Source of the DNA: an uncultured Ruminococcus sp.
GTDB taxonomy: Bacteria > Bacillota > Clostridia > Oscillospirales > Acutalibacteraceae
Assembly: GCA_902793125.1 (NCBI GenBank)
Contig: CADBCC010000017.1
Location: 1-61,816 of the forward strand
DNA: 61,816 bases
Direction of reading: 5' to 3'
The notes under the pieces were generated by a model that worked only from the letters and a program-made list of their open reading frames with translations, was not told the DNA's origin and did no database searches. Position numbers and translations under genes: made by a program. Shown here one piece after another: positions 26,481 through 34,534 of the stretch; positions within the stretch are counted from its first letter, which is position 1; every line of letters begins with the position of its first letter.

Positions 26481-27776
26481 CTACTCCATATTTCCAAATT
26501 TTTCCGCAATTTGAAGAACGGTAAATTTTTCTGTGAATTTTTCGCCGAGTTCAATTTCGGTAGTTTCGCCTGTGGTCATATTTTTAACCTTAGCTAAATT
26601 TTCCTCGAGCTCATTGTCGCCGAGAACCATACTGAACCGGGCGCCGATTTTATCGGCGTACTTCATCTGCGCTCGAAGTCCGCGCCCTACAACATCGCAC
26701 TCAGCGCAAAGTCCGCTCTGTCTTATTGTATTAACTATCTCGTAGGCTTTGACCTGCGCCTTTTCGCCGAGTCCCGCGATATAAAGCGCGCAGCTTTCGG
26801 GCTTCGGGATTTCAATTCCCTGATTATCCATTACCATAAGCAGACGCTCTATTCCCATAGCGTAGCCTAAGGACGGGAGGCTCGGACCTCCAAGCTCCTC
26901 AACGAGTCCGTCGTAGCGTCCGCCGCCGCAGACTGTACCCTGGCTTCCGATTGCGTCAGACACAAACTCGAAAACGGTTTTTGTATAGTAGTCAAGTCCT
27001 CTTACAATAGCCGGGTTAATTTTATACTTGATTCCCGATACAGCAAGGTAGTTTTTAACCTGCTCAAAATGACTTTCGCATTCCTCGCAAAGATAATCTA
27101 AAATACTCGGCGCGTCCTTCGCGATTTCGTTACAGGACGGCACTTTACAGTCTATAAGTCTCATCGGATTTTTCTCGAGACGGTTAAGACAGTTTCCGCA
27201 GAGCTTGTCTTTATATTTTGAAAAATACTCCTTTAACGCCTCGTTGTACTTAGGACGGCAGCAAGGACATCCGATTGAATTTATTTCGAGGTGCAGATTC
27301 TGAATCTGAAGTCTTTTAAAAATTGAGGAAGCGAGCGAAATAACTTCCGCGTCGGCTACAGGAGAGGATGTTCCGTATTCTTCTATTCCGAACTGGTGGA
27401 ATTCCCTGAGTCTTCCCGCCTGAGGTTTTTCGTAGCGATAGCAGGAAGTAAGGTAATACGCCTTTATCGGCAAACCTTCGTTAGTAAGCGCGTGCTCGAG
27501 CACAGCCCTCGCGGCTCCTGCCGTTCCCTCTGGACGAAGCGTTACGCTTTCGCCGCCTTTTGTATCGAAGGTATACATTTCCTTCTGGACAACGTCGGTT
27601 GTCTGGCCTACGCCCCGGGCGAAAAGCTCGGTATGTTCAAATACGGGCGTACGGATTTCTTTAAATCCGAAGTTCGCCGCTTCTTCTCTCATTATATTCT
27701 CAACGAACTGCCAGCGGTAACTCTGCTTAGGCAGAACATCCTCAGTTCCTTTTATTTTTTTAGTTATAACACTCAT
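26481..27776 (-). CDS. hisS: Histidyl-tRNA synthetase
   Basis: The product is 431 aa. Class II synthetase: motif 1 'EIRTPVFEHTELFARGVG', motif 2 'CYRYEKPQAGRLREFHQFG', the HisA motifs 'RGLDYYT' and 'GGGRYDGLVE', and motif 3 'GYAMGIERLLM'. A four-cysteine cluster (CPCC and CGNC) lies in the insertion domain, so a bound metal is possible. The C-terminal anticodon-binding domain follows. The ATG at 27776 lacks a well-placed SD; a tiny ORF with its own SD overlaps it (see 27773-27799). hisS-aspS is a common Firmicute pair. Confidence 0.95.
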   Translation of the reverse strand: MSVITKKIKGTEDVLPKQSYRWQFVENIMREEAANFGFKEIRTPVFEHTELFARGVGQTTDVVQKEMYTFDTKGGESVTLRPEGTAGAARAVLEHALTNEGLPIKAYYLTSCYRYEKPQAGRLREFHQFGIEEYGTSSPVADAEVISLASSIFKRLQIQNLHLEINSIGCPCCRPKYNEALKEYFSKYKDKLCGNCLNRLEKNPMRLIDCKVPSCNEIAKDAPSILDYLCEECESHFEQVKNYLAVSGIKYKINPAIVRGLDYYTKTVFEFVSDAIGSQGTVCGGGRYDGLVEELGGPSLPSLGYAMGIERLLMVMDNQGIEIPKPESCALYIAGLGEKAQVKAYEIVNTIRQSGLCAECDVVGRGLRAQMKYADKIGARFSMVLGDNELEENLAKVKNMTTGETTEIELGEKFTEKFTVLQIAEKFGNME

Positions 27777-27799
27777 TTTTTATTGTCCGCGTCAAACAC
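27773..27799 (-). CDS. Possible 8-codon leader ORF overlapping the hisS start
   Basis: On the minus strand, AAGGAA sits 5 nt before GTG, which opens an 8-codon frame (V-F-D-A-D-N-K-K) ending in TGA. The TGA overlaps the hisS ATG as ATGA. hisS itself has no SD at a normal distance, so ribosomes terminating here could re-initiate on hisS. Two of the eight codons are Asp. Seen in sequence; function inferred and could be chance. Confidence 0.3.
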   Translation of the reverse strand: MFDADNKK

Positions 27800-27894
27800 A
27801 GACGTTCCTTTCTATAGTTTAATATCCTCCGCTTCTTAAATATACTGTTAAATTTTGGATAAAGAGGATAATTTCATCAATAAAATTTTTAATG

Positions 27895-27943
27895 TTTGTT
27901 ATTTCGCCGGAATAACAAAACTAAAGGGCAGCCTACGCCGCCC
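27895..27943 (-). terminator. Two hairpins after mgsA
   Basis: The first (27926-27943) pairs GGGCGGC with GCTGCCC and is followed on the minus strand by TTTAGTTTT. The second (27895-27919) is a 9-bp TTTGTTATT / AATAACAAA repeat. The first is a plausible terminator for minD-mgsA. The second may reinforce it or lie in the hisS leader. Confidence 0.5.
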
Positions 27944-27962
27944 CTATAGCAACTATATTATT

Positions 27963-28358
27963 TTACTTTATAATATTTCTCCAGTCAAGGTCGCCTCTCT
28001 CAAGACCGTGGATAAGAACTTCCGCAGTCGCTATATTTGTAGCGACGGGAATATTATGCATATCACAAAGTCTTAAAAGATTCATATCATTGGGCTCGTT
28101 GGGTTTAGGATTAAGCGGATCGCGGAAGAAAAGGAGCATATCAATTTCATTACACGCGATACGCGCGGCAATCTGCTGGTCACCGCCCTGTGAGCCTGCT
28201 AAAAATCCGGTTATCTCCAGTCCTGTTGACTCGGAAACTATTTTTCCCGTAGTTCCCGTAGCGCAAAGATTATTTCTGCTCAGTATTCCGCAGTAAGCTA
28301 TGCAAAACTGAATCATTAATTCTTTCTTCTCATCGTGAGCAATAAGTGCAATATTCAT
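27963..28358 (-). CDS. mgsA: Methylglyoxal synthase
   Basis: The product is 131 aa, normal length. It converts dihydroxyacetone phosphate to methylglyoxal and phosphate, a bypass of lower glycolysis under phosphate limitation. Visible signatures are '[10 protein letters not shown]' at the start, ATGTTG (phosphate loop, about 33-38), GGDQQI around the catalytic Asp60, and '[12 protein letters not shown]' followed by 'HNIPVATN'. It lies 55 bp downstream of minD on the same strand; this unusual pairing probably reflects shared transcription only. Confidence 0.93.
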   Translation of the reverse strand: MNIALIAHDEKKELMIQFCIAYCGILSRNNLCATGTTGKIVSESTGLEITGFLAGSQGGDQQIAARIACNEIDMLLFFRDPLNPKPNEPNDMNLLRLCDMHNIPVATNIATAEVLIHGLERGDLDWRNIIK

Positions 28359-28413
28359 CCTGAACCTCCGATTTCTGCTAAAATTCTTTCAGATTTTCTA
28401 TTAAAAATATAAT

Positions 28414-29154
28414 TTATACTTTGTAGGCAAGCGGAACTTTTACTCCGCAAATACGTCTTGCCAGACAGTCAAACACCGTCATAGCGGGCGACCAGTTCAG
28501 CTCGGCGTAACCGTTCTGGAACATAGCGCTCAGACGTCCGTCATACGGCACAAGCGCTATAAGCCTTACTCCGATTACATCAATAACCTCGTCCAAGTCT
28601 TTGTAACAGGCGTTTTGCTCAAATTGTTTTCGGTCAAAACGATTTATAACCAGTCTTATATCGAAAACTCCGAGGTTTTTAAGCTTTGTACGGATTTTAA
28701 CCGCGCCTCTTATACTTGTCGGCTCGGCGTTCGTTACAATCAGCGCCCTGTCGGCAGGAGCCGCGGCGGTTTCAAATCCCGAACCAAGCCCCGCGGGCGA
28801 GTCAATAACAACATAGTCATAGCCGCCTTTAAGCTCGTCCACCATCTGTTTAAATACAGACGGACTGATTTCGTTATCGGTATCAAACGGCGCCGCCATA
28901 ATATGAAGTTCGCTGAGGTTGCGGCTGGGATATATTGCGTCAGCAAGCTTACAGTTTCCGCAAACCACATCCGAGCAATCGAAAAGAATCTCCTTTTCAA
29001 CGTCAAGCATAAGGTCTATTCCCCGCATACCGCAATCGCAGTCAATCAGCAAAACCTTTTTGTTCTGTTTTACCAAAGCTACCGAAAGACCAACGCAAAC
29101 GGTGCTTTTTCCCGTTCCGCCTTTTCCGGAAGCTACTACAATAACGTCGTTCAT
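28414..29154 (-). CDS. minD: MinD/ParA-family ATPase, probably septum-site-determining MinD
   Basis: The product is 246 aa. It has the deviant Walker A box GKGGTGKST (residues 10-18, signature Lys11 and Lys16), 'LLIDCDCGMRGIDLML' as switch I, and 'DYVVIDSPAG' as Walker B. MinD cycles on the membrane and recruits the division inhibitor MinC. The canonical C-terminal amphipathic membrane helix is not obvious (the protein ends GVKVPLAYKV), and no minC or minE is adjacent. Another MinD/ParA role is possible. The ATG at 29154 is preceded by GAGGTAG; the longer frame has no SD. Confidence 0.78.
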   Translation of the reverse strand: MNDVIVVASGKGGTGKSTVCVGLSVALVKQNKKVLLIDCDCGMRGIDLMLDVEKEILFDCSDVVCGNCKLADAIYPSRNLSELHIMAAPFDTDNEISPSVFKQMVDELKGGYDYVVIDSPAGLGSGFETAAAPADRALIVTNAEPTSIRGAVKIRTKLKNLGVFDIRLVINRFDRKQFEQNACYKDLDEVIDVIGVRLIALVPYDGRLSAMFQNGYAELNWSPAMTVFDCLARRICGVKVPLAYKV

Positions 29155-29292
29155 AACACTACCTCGTATACATATTACCACAAATTTAACGAAAGAGCAA
29201 GAGATTTTACGATATTTATTGAACAAAATTAACAGCATTTTATTAGTCATTATGACTATTTTGAGCTTTTTCGGATGATTTTGTTTCAGTCT

Positions 29293-29919
29293 TTAAGGTT
29301 TTTTCGGGCAAAACTGCTCCATACAACATTTTTCGCAGTACGTTTTTCTCGCCGTACAAACCGCCCGTCCGTGCAACACGAGTCGGTGGCAAAAATCGTT
29401 GCTTTTATCTTCAGGCAAAATTTTTCTCAGCTCAAATTCGATTTTTTTAGCGTCTTTTAAATTATGAAAACCTAATCTTCGTGTTATACGGATACAATGC
29501 GTATCTACAACAACAGCGGGTTTTCCGTAAATATCACCGACCACAAGGTTCGCCGTCTTTCTTCCGATTCCGGGCAGCTTAATTAAATCGTCAATATTAT
29601 CGGGAACCGTCGAGTTGAAATCATCGACCAGCATTTTTCCCATAGCCACAATATCGCGGCTTTTAGTCTTATATAATCCGCAGCTTTTAATATACTTTGA
29701 TACTTCTTCGGGGGTGGAATTTGCGAAATCCTCCGCCGTCTTATACCGCTCAAACAGAGCGGGCGTTACTATATTAACCCTTGCGTCGGTACATTGCGCC
29801 GCAAGCCTTGTCGCCACCAAAAGCTGGAGCGGCTCCTTATATGTAAGCGAGCATATCGCGTCGGGATATTCTTTCTCAAGCGCTTCAACCGCTTTTTGCG
29901 CTCTTTCTTTTTTAGTCAT
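29293..29919 (-). CDS. nth: Endonuclease III (DNA glycosylase/AP lyase)
   Basis: The product is 208 aa. It removes oxidised pyrimidines in base excision repair. It has the helix-hairpin-helix 'LPGIGRKTAN' with catalytic Lys121, catalytic Asp139 in 'VVDTHC', and a 4Fe-4S cluster with exact C-x6-C-x2-C-x5-C spacing (Cys188, 195, 198, 204). Monocistronic, divergent from the HAD gene. Confidence 0.95.
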   Translation of the reverse strand: MTKKERAQKAVEALEKEYPDAICSLTYKEPLQLLVATRLAAQCTDARVNIVTPALFERYKTAEDFANSTPEEVSKYIKSCGLYKTKSRDIVAMGKMLVDDFNSTVPDNIDDLIKLPGIGRKTANLVVGDIYGKPAVVVDTHCIRITRRLGFHNLKDAKKIEFELRKILPEDKSNDFCHRLVLHGRAVCTARKTYCEKCCMEQFCPKKP

Positions 29920-29972
29920 TTTACCACTTCCCTTTTAAATATTTTAGCATAAACGGTTATAAAATAAAACAG

Positions 29973-30001
29973 TTGACACAATCTTTTTTTACGGTTAAAA
30001 T
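29973..30001 (+). promoter_or_regulatory. Promoter of the HAD hydrolase gene
   Basis: TTGACA (29973-29978), 17 bp, TAAAAT (29996-30001). The in-frame ATG at 30013 would be too close to the -10 box to be translated well. Confidence 0.7.
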
Positions 30002-30030
30002 TTATATATATAATGAAAAGGAGAAAAATG

Positions 30031-30735
30031 ATGTTCAAAAATTATGTTTTCGATTTATACGGAACTCTTATTGATATAAATACCGACGAATGGGATATGG
30101 CGCTGTGGGAGAAACTTGCGATTTTATACCGCTACAAAGGCGCTCAATATACCGCCGATGAGATCAACAAAACTTATTGCGAATATGTTGAAGCCGAAAA
30201 AAATAGGGTAAGAAAAAGATTTCCCGAATACAGCGTTATTGATATAAAAATAGAAAAAGTTTTCAAAAAGCTCTTTTCGGATAAGGGCGTTAAAGTTACG
30301 GCTAAAGATATTGACTTTATCTGTACGGCTTTCCGCTGTTATTCAACAAAATACATTAAGCTCTACGACGGTGTAATTGACTTGCTCGACACGCTTAAAT
30401 CAAAAGGTAAAAAAATATATCTGCTCTCTAACGCTCAGAGAAAGTTTACAGAAAACGAACTTAATATGTTCGGACTTCCAAAGTACTTCGACGGAGTTAT
30501 AATAAGCTCGGACGAGGAATGCAGTAAGCCCGATAAGCATTATTTTGATATTCTTATAAACAGGTATAATTTAAACCGTAAAGAAACCGTAATGGTCGAG
30601 GGAGCGTATGACGCGGGGCTGAGCAGTCTTTACATTCACCAAAGCATAAGCCCCGAAATAAAAGGAAAACTTCTCTCCGATTATAAGGTTATGGACGGAG
30701 ATGTTTATAAAATTAAGAAACTTATTGTAAAATAA
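30031..30735 (+). CDS. HAD-family hydrolase
   Basis: The product is 234 aa. HAD motif I is 'VFDLYGTL' (the nucleophile Asp is followed by LYGT, so the second Asp of the usual DxDGT is Tyr here), motif II LLSNA, and the Lys of motif III lies in 'EECSKPDKHYF'. The last motif is degenerate: 'MVEGAYDAG' in place of 'VGDxxxxD'. A helical cap domain is inserted after motif I. A small-molecule phosphatase is likely but the altered motifs make the activity uncertain. GGAG at 30020-30023 favours start 30031 or 30028. Confidence 0.8.
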   Translation: MFKNYVFDLYGTLIDINTDEWDMALWEKLAILYRYKGAQYTADEINKTYCEYVEAEKNRVRKRFPEYSVIDIKIEKVFKKLFSDKGVKVTAKDIDFICTAFRCYSTKYIKLYDGVIDLLDTLKSKGKKIYLLSNAQRKFTENELNMFGLPKYFDGVIISSDEECSKPDKHYFDILINRYNLNRKETVMVEGAYDAGLSSLYIHQSISPEIKGKLLSDYKVMDGDVYKIKKLIVK

Positions 30736-30742
30736 AAAAGGT

Positions 30743-30773
30743 AAAGCCGTGAAGCGTTTGCTCCACGGCTTTT
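30743..30773. terminator. Bidirectional terminator
   Basis: Stem AAAGCCGTG / CACGGCTTT with inner AGC/GCT pairing, between convergent HAD and ddh genes. Confidence 0.85.
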
Positions 30774-30794
30774 ATCTATACTATATATAATATA

Positions 30795-31775
30795 TTACAG
30801 TAAATGTGCGCGAATTTCCTCGCCTGACTTTGCGCTGAGATAAGCGGGCGCTATATCGAACACAGTTTTTGCGCCCGAGATACCCTCGTTGTTCATCTTA
30901 TACGCGGCTCTCGCGTAAGCCGCTAAAACCGAGCCTGTAAACTCGGGGTTGGAATCAAGCTTTAAGCTGTACTCGATAACGTGATTGTTTCCGTCGCCTG
31001 TAGTTCCCGAATAGATTACCGAACCGCCGTGCGGAAGTCCGCTATGGTCGCGTTTCATTTCCTCGGCGCTGATGAAATGAACGGTAGTATCATAATCGGC
31101 AAAATAGTTCGGCATTGTTTTAATCTCTTTTTCAATCTTCGCCTTATCCGCGCCGTCCTCGACAACTACGAAACATTCGCGGGTATGCTTTTCTCTTGTG
31201 GTAAATTCGGGGTTTTTACCCTCTCTTACGGCGTTAACCGACGCCTCTACGGGGAGAGTGTACTGTCTTGCGTCAACTACGCCCGCGATCCTTCTTATAG
31301 CGTCGGAATGTCCCTGGCTTACGCCCTTGCCCCAGAAAGTATAATCCTTACCCTCGGGGAGAATAGCGCCGGCGTAAAGGCGGTTTAAGGAGAACATTCC
31401 CGGATCCCACCCACAGGAAATGATTCCGATTTTATTTCCCTTTTTCGCGGCAGCGTCAACATTCGCGAAGTGCGAAGGGATATTAGCGTGTGTATCGAAA
31501 CTATCGATTACATTATAAAGCTCAGCGTATTTCGGAGTCATTTCGGGCAAATCCGTAGCCGAACCACCGCAGATAATAAGAACATCTATATCATCGCGTC
31601 CGTTTTCTAACTCGGCAGCGTTTCGAACCGCTACGCCTTCGGTATTTATTTTTAAGCTGTCGGGGCTTCGGCGGGTATAAACTCCCGTAAGTTCTAAATC
31701 GGGATTCTGCTTAATAGCCGCTTCTACTCCTCTGCCTAAGTTTCCGTATCCTAAAATTCCTATTTTAATGCTCAT
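30795..31775 (-). CDS. ddh: meso-Diaminopimelate D-dehydrogenase
   Basis: The product is 326 aa. It makes meso-diaminopimelate from tetrahydrodipicolinate, NADPH and ammonia in one step, feeding peptidoglycan and lysine synthesis. Visible: the Rossmann loop GILGYGNLGRGVE, 'CGGSATDLPEMTP', 'DSFDTHANIP', 'SCGWDPGMFSLNR' and 'WGKGVSQGHSDAIRR', all characteristic of Ddh. Monocistronic, with promoter TTGATA-17-TAAAAT at 31805-31833. Confidence 0.95.
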   Translation of the reverse strand: MSIKIGILGYGNLGRGVEAAIKQNPDLELTGVYTRRSPDSLKINTEGVAVRNAAELENGRDDIDVLIICGGSATDLPEMTPKYAELYNVIDSFDTHANIPSHFANVDAAAKKGNKIGIISCGWDPGMFSLNRLYAGAILPEGKDYTFWGKGVSQGHSDAIRRIAGVVDARQYTLPVEASVNAVREGKNPEFTTREKHTRECFVVVEDGADKAKIEKEIKTMPNYFADYDTTVHFISAEEMKRDHSGLPHGGSVIYSGTTGDGNNHVIEYSLKLDSNPEFTGSVLAAYARAAYKMNNEGISGAKTVFDIAPAYLSAKSGEEIRAHLL

Positions 31776-31804
31776 AGTATCGCTCCTTTAAATTTTATGC
31801 GTTT

Positions 31805-31833
31805 ATTTTATCATAATAAAGTAATTTTATCAA
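31805..31833 (-). promoter_or_regulatory. Promoter of ddh
   Basis: On the minus strand TTGATA (31828-31833), 17 bp, TAAAAT (31805-31810). Confidence 0.6.
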
Positions 31834-31840
31834 GTAAAAA

Positions 31841-31865
31841 GAGCTGTTGAAAAACTCAACAGCTC
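31841..31865 (-). terminator. Terminator of the small hypothetical gene
   Basis: Perfect 10-bp stem GAGCTGTTGA / TCAACAGCTC with a 5-nt loop and a T run on the minus strand. Confidence 0.85.
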
Positions 31866-31871
31866 CTATAA

Positions 31872-32255
31872 TTATAATGTTACAATTTTAAAATCAACGT
31901 TTTCTCCATTTTTAACGCCGATTCTTACCTCTTTATCGTACTGGCCTTTTCTTATATAATTATTAAGCACAGCTGATGTAAGAGGTTTAGCGGGGTAGTA
32001 TATCGCTTTTTTTATCTCGGTCCATTCTCCCGACTGAGTAATATAAAGGTCGTTTGTTTTAGCGAAGTAATAATAAACTTCCTCTATCCCGTCGTTAAAA
32101 CGTTTAATCCCGATATATCTTAAAAACTTAGGGTTAGTAAATTCATCGATGTTTTTATTGTCTCCGTCATACTCATCATTATACCTGAACAAGAGGATCT
32201 CATCATTTCGGATTAAAAACAATCTTTTTTCTTGCTTCAATTTCACCTTGGTCAT
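31872..32255 (-). CDS. Hypothetical protein, 127 aa
   Basis: No signal peptide or membrane helix is seen. The protein is rich in Lys, Tyr, Asp and Asn and looks like a small soluble alpha/beta protein. I do not recognise a family. The start is uncertain: the ATG at 32255 is only 3 nt from AAGGG, while a GTG three codons later (32246) would have better SD spacing. It has its own promoter-like sequence (TTGATT ... TATAAT on the minus strand near 32280-32310) and its own terminator, so it is probably expressed. Confidence 0.65.
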   Translation of the reverse strand: MTKVKLKQEKRLFLIRNDEILLFRYNDEYDGDNKNIDEFTNPKFLRYIGIKRFNDGIEEVYYYFAKTNDLYITQSGEWTEIKKAIYYPAKPLTSAVLNNYIRKGQYDKEVRIGVKNGENVDFKIVTL

Positions 32256-32333
32256 CCCTTATTATTAAAGTCTTAATGATATTATATACTATTTACAAAT
32301 AAAATCAACAGTAAATTTCAACTGTAACAAAAT

Positions 32334-33578
32334 TTAAATATTTATAACCTCTATAGGACATCCGCCCTTAAATACAGAATTATCGGAAAAACCTATCGAA
32401 TAATTAACTATAGCGAAGCCTGTGCTTCTTGCGGTAACTTTACCCGCCGAGGTTACAGTCGCGACGGAAGTATCGTTTGAAACAAAGGAAATCGAGTAGT
32501 CGGACGACTTAAAATGGGAACCTGTCATCTTATTGTTAATAAGCTTTTCGGTAATAACGGCTTTCATATTGAAAACTTCTCCGGGCTTAAGATATTCTAC
32601 GGATTCGCCGTTTCCGAAAATTCCGTCGGGATAATAGAGTCTGTTCTGCTGAAGAACATAATTCATCTTTGTTTTGGAAACGGTTATTTTAAATGTTCCG
32701 ACTTTTGTTTCGGCTTTATCGCCGATTTTCTGGTAAAGTGTAGCTGTTGTTGTTCCTTTTCCTGTGGAATAAATATACGTCTTGTTTTTATCGGTATATG
32801 TTGAAGCGACATTTTCGTTGCTTATAGTTGCGGTATAAGTTGCCTTGTATTTTTTATCCTGTAAAATAGAGTCCAGCTTTATATTACAGTTAGCCATATA
32901 ATTGCTTTCGCCGTGGCTGTTGTATTTAAGTTTAAGCGGACGGTACTTTTTCTTTACGGTAGTTTTAACGTCGCCTGATGTCGCTTTAAACTCGCCTACT
33001 TTAACTTTAGTTCCTTTAAGATAAACCTTAACTTTTGTTGTTCCTTTTTTAAGGGACTTTATCTTATAGGTACGTTTGCTTCCGGATTTTTTAAATTTAG
33101 TATCTATTTTTATTATCTTTTTATTGTAAGAAAATTTATACTCTTTTGTGTACTTGTTTTTTAATGTCTTTGATTTCGACATTTTAACATTTACCTTATA
33201 ATCCGAAAACTTTGTGCCTTTGAATTTTTGTACGGTAAATCTGTATTTTTTAAGATTGGTTTTAGTTCCGTTCTTTTCCTTATAAATAGTAAGTGTAGGA
33301 AGTTTTTTCTCTTTCGTTACCTTATTGGCGTAAACATAAAGCTTGTAGCTTGAGCCTTTGTCCTCAAACTCAACTTTTACGTTATTCTTTTTGTTATTTG
33401 AAATTTTATAGTTATAAGTATTCTTTTTAGATTTTTTCGCGGAGAGTTTAACTCTTGTATACTTCGTTAAAACTTTATCTTTTGTTTTTACAGTTACCGC
33501 CGATGCAGGAACAAGCGCAACGCCCGCGATAATAAGCGCGGAAAGGAATGTGCATAATACGGTTTTTGTAAGCTTCAT
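32334..33578 (-). CDS. Secreted lysine-rich protein with C-terminal BIG2-type Ig domain
   Basis: The product is 414 aa. A signal peptide (about 1-28, ending ASA) is followed by a very basic beta-rich region with repeated KKxK and YKxK patterns (about 30-220), then Ig-like domains. The last one (about 330-414) has the BIG2 pattern 'SNDTSVATVTSAGKVTA'. Very high lysine content suggests binding to anionic cell-wall polymers; that is inference. No anchor motif is present. Confidence 0.78.
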   Translation of the reverse strand: MKLTKTVLCTFLSALIIAGVALVPASAVTVKTKDKVLTKYTRVKLSAKKSKKNTYNYKISNNKKNNVKVEFEDKGSSYKLYVYANKVTKEKKLPTLTIYKEKNGTKTNLKKYRFTVQKFKGTKFSDYKVNVKMSKSKTLKNKYTKEYKFSYNKKIIKIDTKFKKSGSKRTYKIKSLKKGTTKVKVYLKGTKVKVGEFKATSGDVKTTVKKKYRPLKLKYNSHGESNYMANCNIKLDSILQDKKYKATYTATISNENVASTYTDKNKTYIYSTGKGTTTATLYQKIGDKAETKVGTFKITVSKTKMNYVLQQNRLYYPDGIFGNGESVEYLKPGEVFNMKAVITEKLINNKMTGSHFKSSDYSISFVSNDTSVATVTSAGKVTARSTGFAIVNYSIGFSDNSVFKGGCPIEVINI

Positions 33579-33746
33579 ATTTCTTCCTCCTTCTAAATTA
33601 TAATTCTATTATAACATTAAAAATACACTTTTGCAAGTTTTGCTTCATTTTCATACAATTCAGACGGTTTTTATTCATTTTGAAACTGATTTTTGTTGAT
33701 TAATAAAGCAAAATGTAGTAAAATAACCATAAAGAAGGTGATTGGT

Positions 33747-34469
33747 GTGGGAAATATACTTATAACCGGAGCGTCGGGAGGAATCGGCGCGGCGATTGCC
33801 GAAGCGTTCGCGAAAAAGGGTTATAACATTGTTTTAAACTATAATAAAAACGAACAGCGCGCTCAGAATCTCGCAAAAAAACTAAACCAGAATTACGGAG
33901 TTAACTGCCTTTCTTACGGATGCGATATAACGGACAGCGAGGCTGTTAAAAAAATGTTCGAGGAAATCGGAGACGTTGATGTTCTTGTAAACAACGCGGG
34001 AATCTCTCAGCAAAAACTCTTTACCGATATAAGCGACGAAGACTGGCGGAAGATGATTTCGGTTAATACAGACGGCGTTTTTTACTGCTCAAGAGAAGCG
34101 CTTAAAGGGATGATAAGAAAAAAATCGGGTTCAATTATTAATATCGGCTCGATGTGGGGCGAGGTCGGAGCTTCGTGCGAAGTTCATTACAGCGCCTCAA
34201 AAGCCGCGGTAATCGGGCTTACAAAAGCGCTCGCGAAAGAAGTCGCTCCGTCAAACATCAGGGTAAACTGCATTTCCCCCGGAGTAATTGATACGGAAAT
34301 GATGAACTCTTTCAGCAAAGAGGATAAGGCTCAGCTCGTTGAGGAAACTCCGCTTATGCGTCTCGGTACTCCCGAAGATATAGCAAACGCCGCTGTATTT
34401 TTAGCAAGCGAAAAATCAGCCTTTATTACGGGACAGATTTTAGGCGTTAACGGCGGATTTATAATTTAA
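33747..34469 (+). CDS. Short-chain dehydrogenase/reductase (FabG-like)
   Basis: The product is 240 aa. Rossmann glycine motif TGASGGIG, NNAG (about 85-88), catalytic Ser in 'NIGSMWGE', and YSASK (Tyr-x-x-x-Lys). It ends 'GQILGVNGGF', as in FabG-type 3-oxoacyl-ACP reductases. It is not beside fatty-acid genes. Relatives of this length in Firmicutes also include the EF-P 5-aminopentanone reductase YmfI, which is an alternative. The start is a GTG at 33747 preceded by AAGGTGAT; the longer frame has no SD. Confidence 0.88.
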   Translation: MGNILITGASGGIGAAIAEAFAKKGYNIVLNYNKNEQRAQNLAKKLNQNYGVNCLSYGCDITDSEAVKKMFEEIGDVDVLVNNAGISQQKLFTDISDEDWRKMISVNTDGVFYCSREALKGMIRKKSGSIINIGSMWGEVGASCEVHYSASKAAVIGLTKALAKEVAPSNIRVNCISPGVIDTEMMNSFSKEDKAQLVEETPLMRLGTPEDIANAAVFLASEKSAFITGQILGVNGGFII

Positions 34470-34486
34470 AACACAGATAATAAAAC

Positions 34487-34519
34487 GCGCCGGTATAAAC
34501 AAAACGTTTATACCGGCGC
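34487..34519. terminator. Bidirectional terminator
   Basis: Perfect 14-bp stem GCGCCGGTATAAAC / GTTTATACCGGCGC with a 5-nt loop, between convergent genes. Confidence 0.9.
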
Positions 34520-34534
34520 TTTAATTTTTGAAAA

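Noticed and set aside
27926-27943. GC-rich hairpin before hisS as a regulatory RNA
   Set aside because: It lies directly after mgsA and is followed by T-rich sequence, so a terminator is the simpler reading.
28615-29232. A 205-codon plus-strand frame opposite minD
   Set aside because: No SD, no domain, low-complexity basic translation; the minus-strand MinD has full ATPase motifs.
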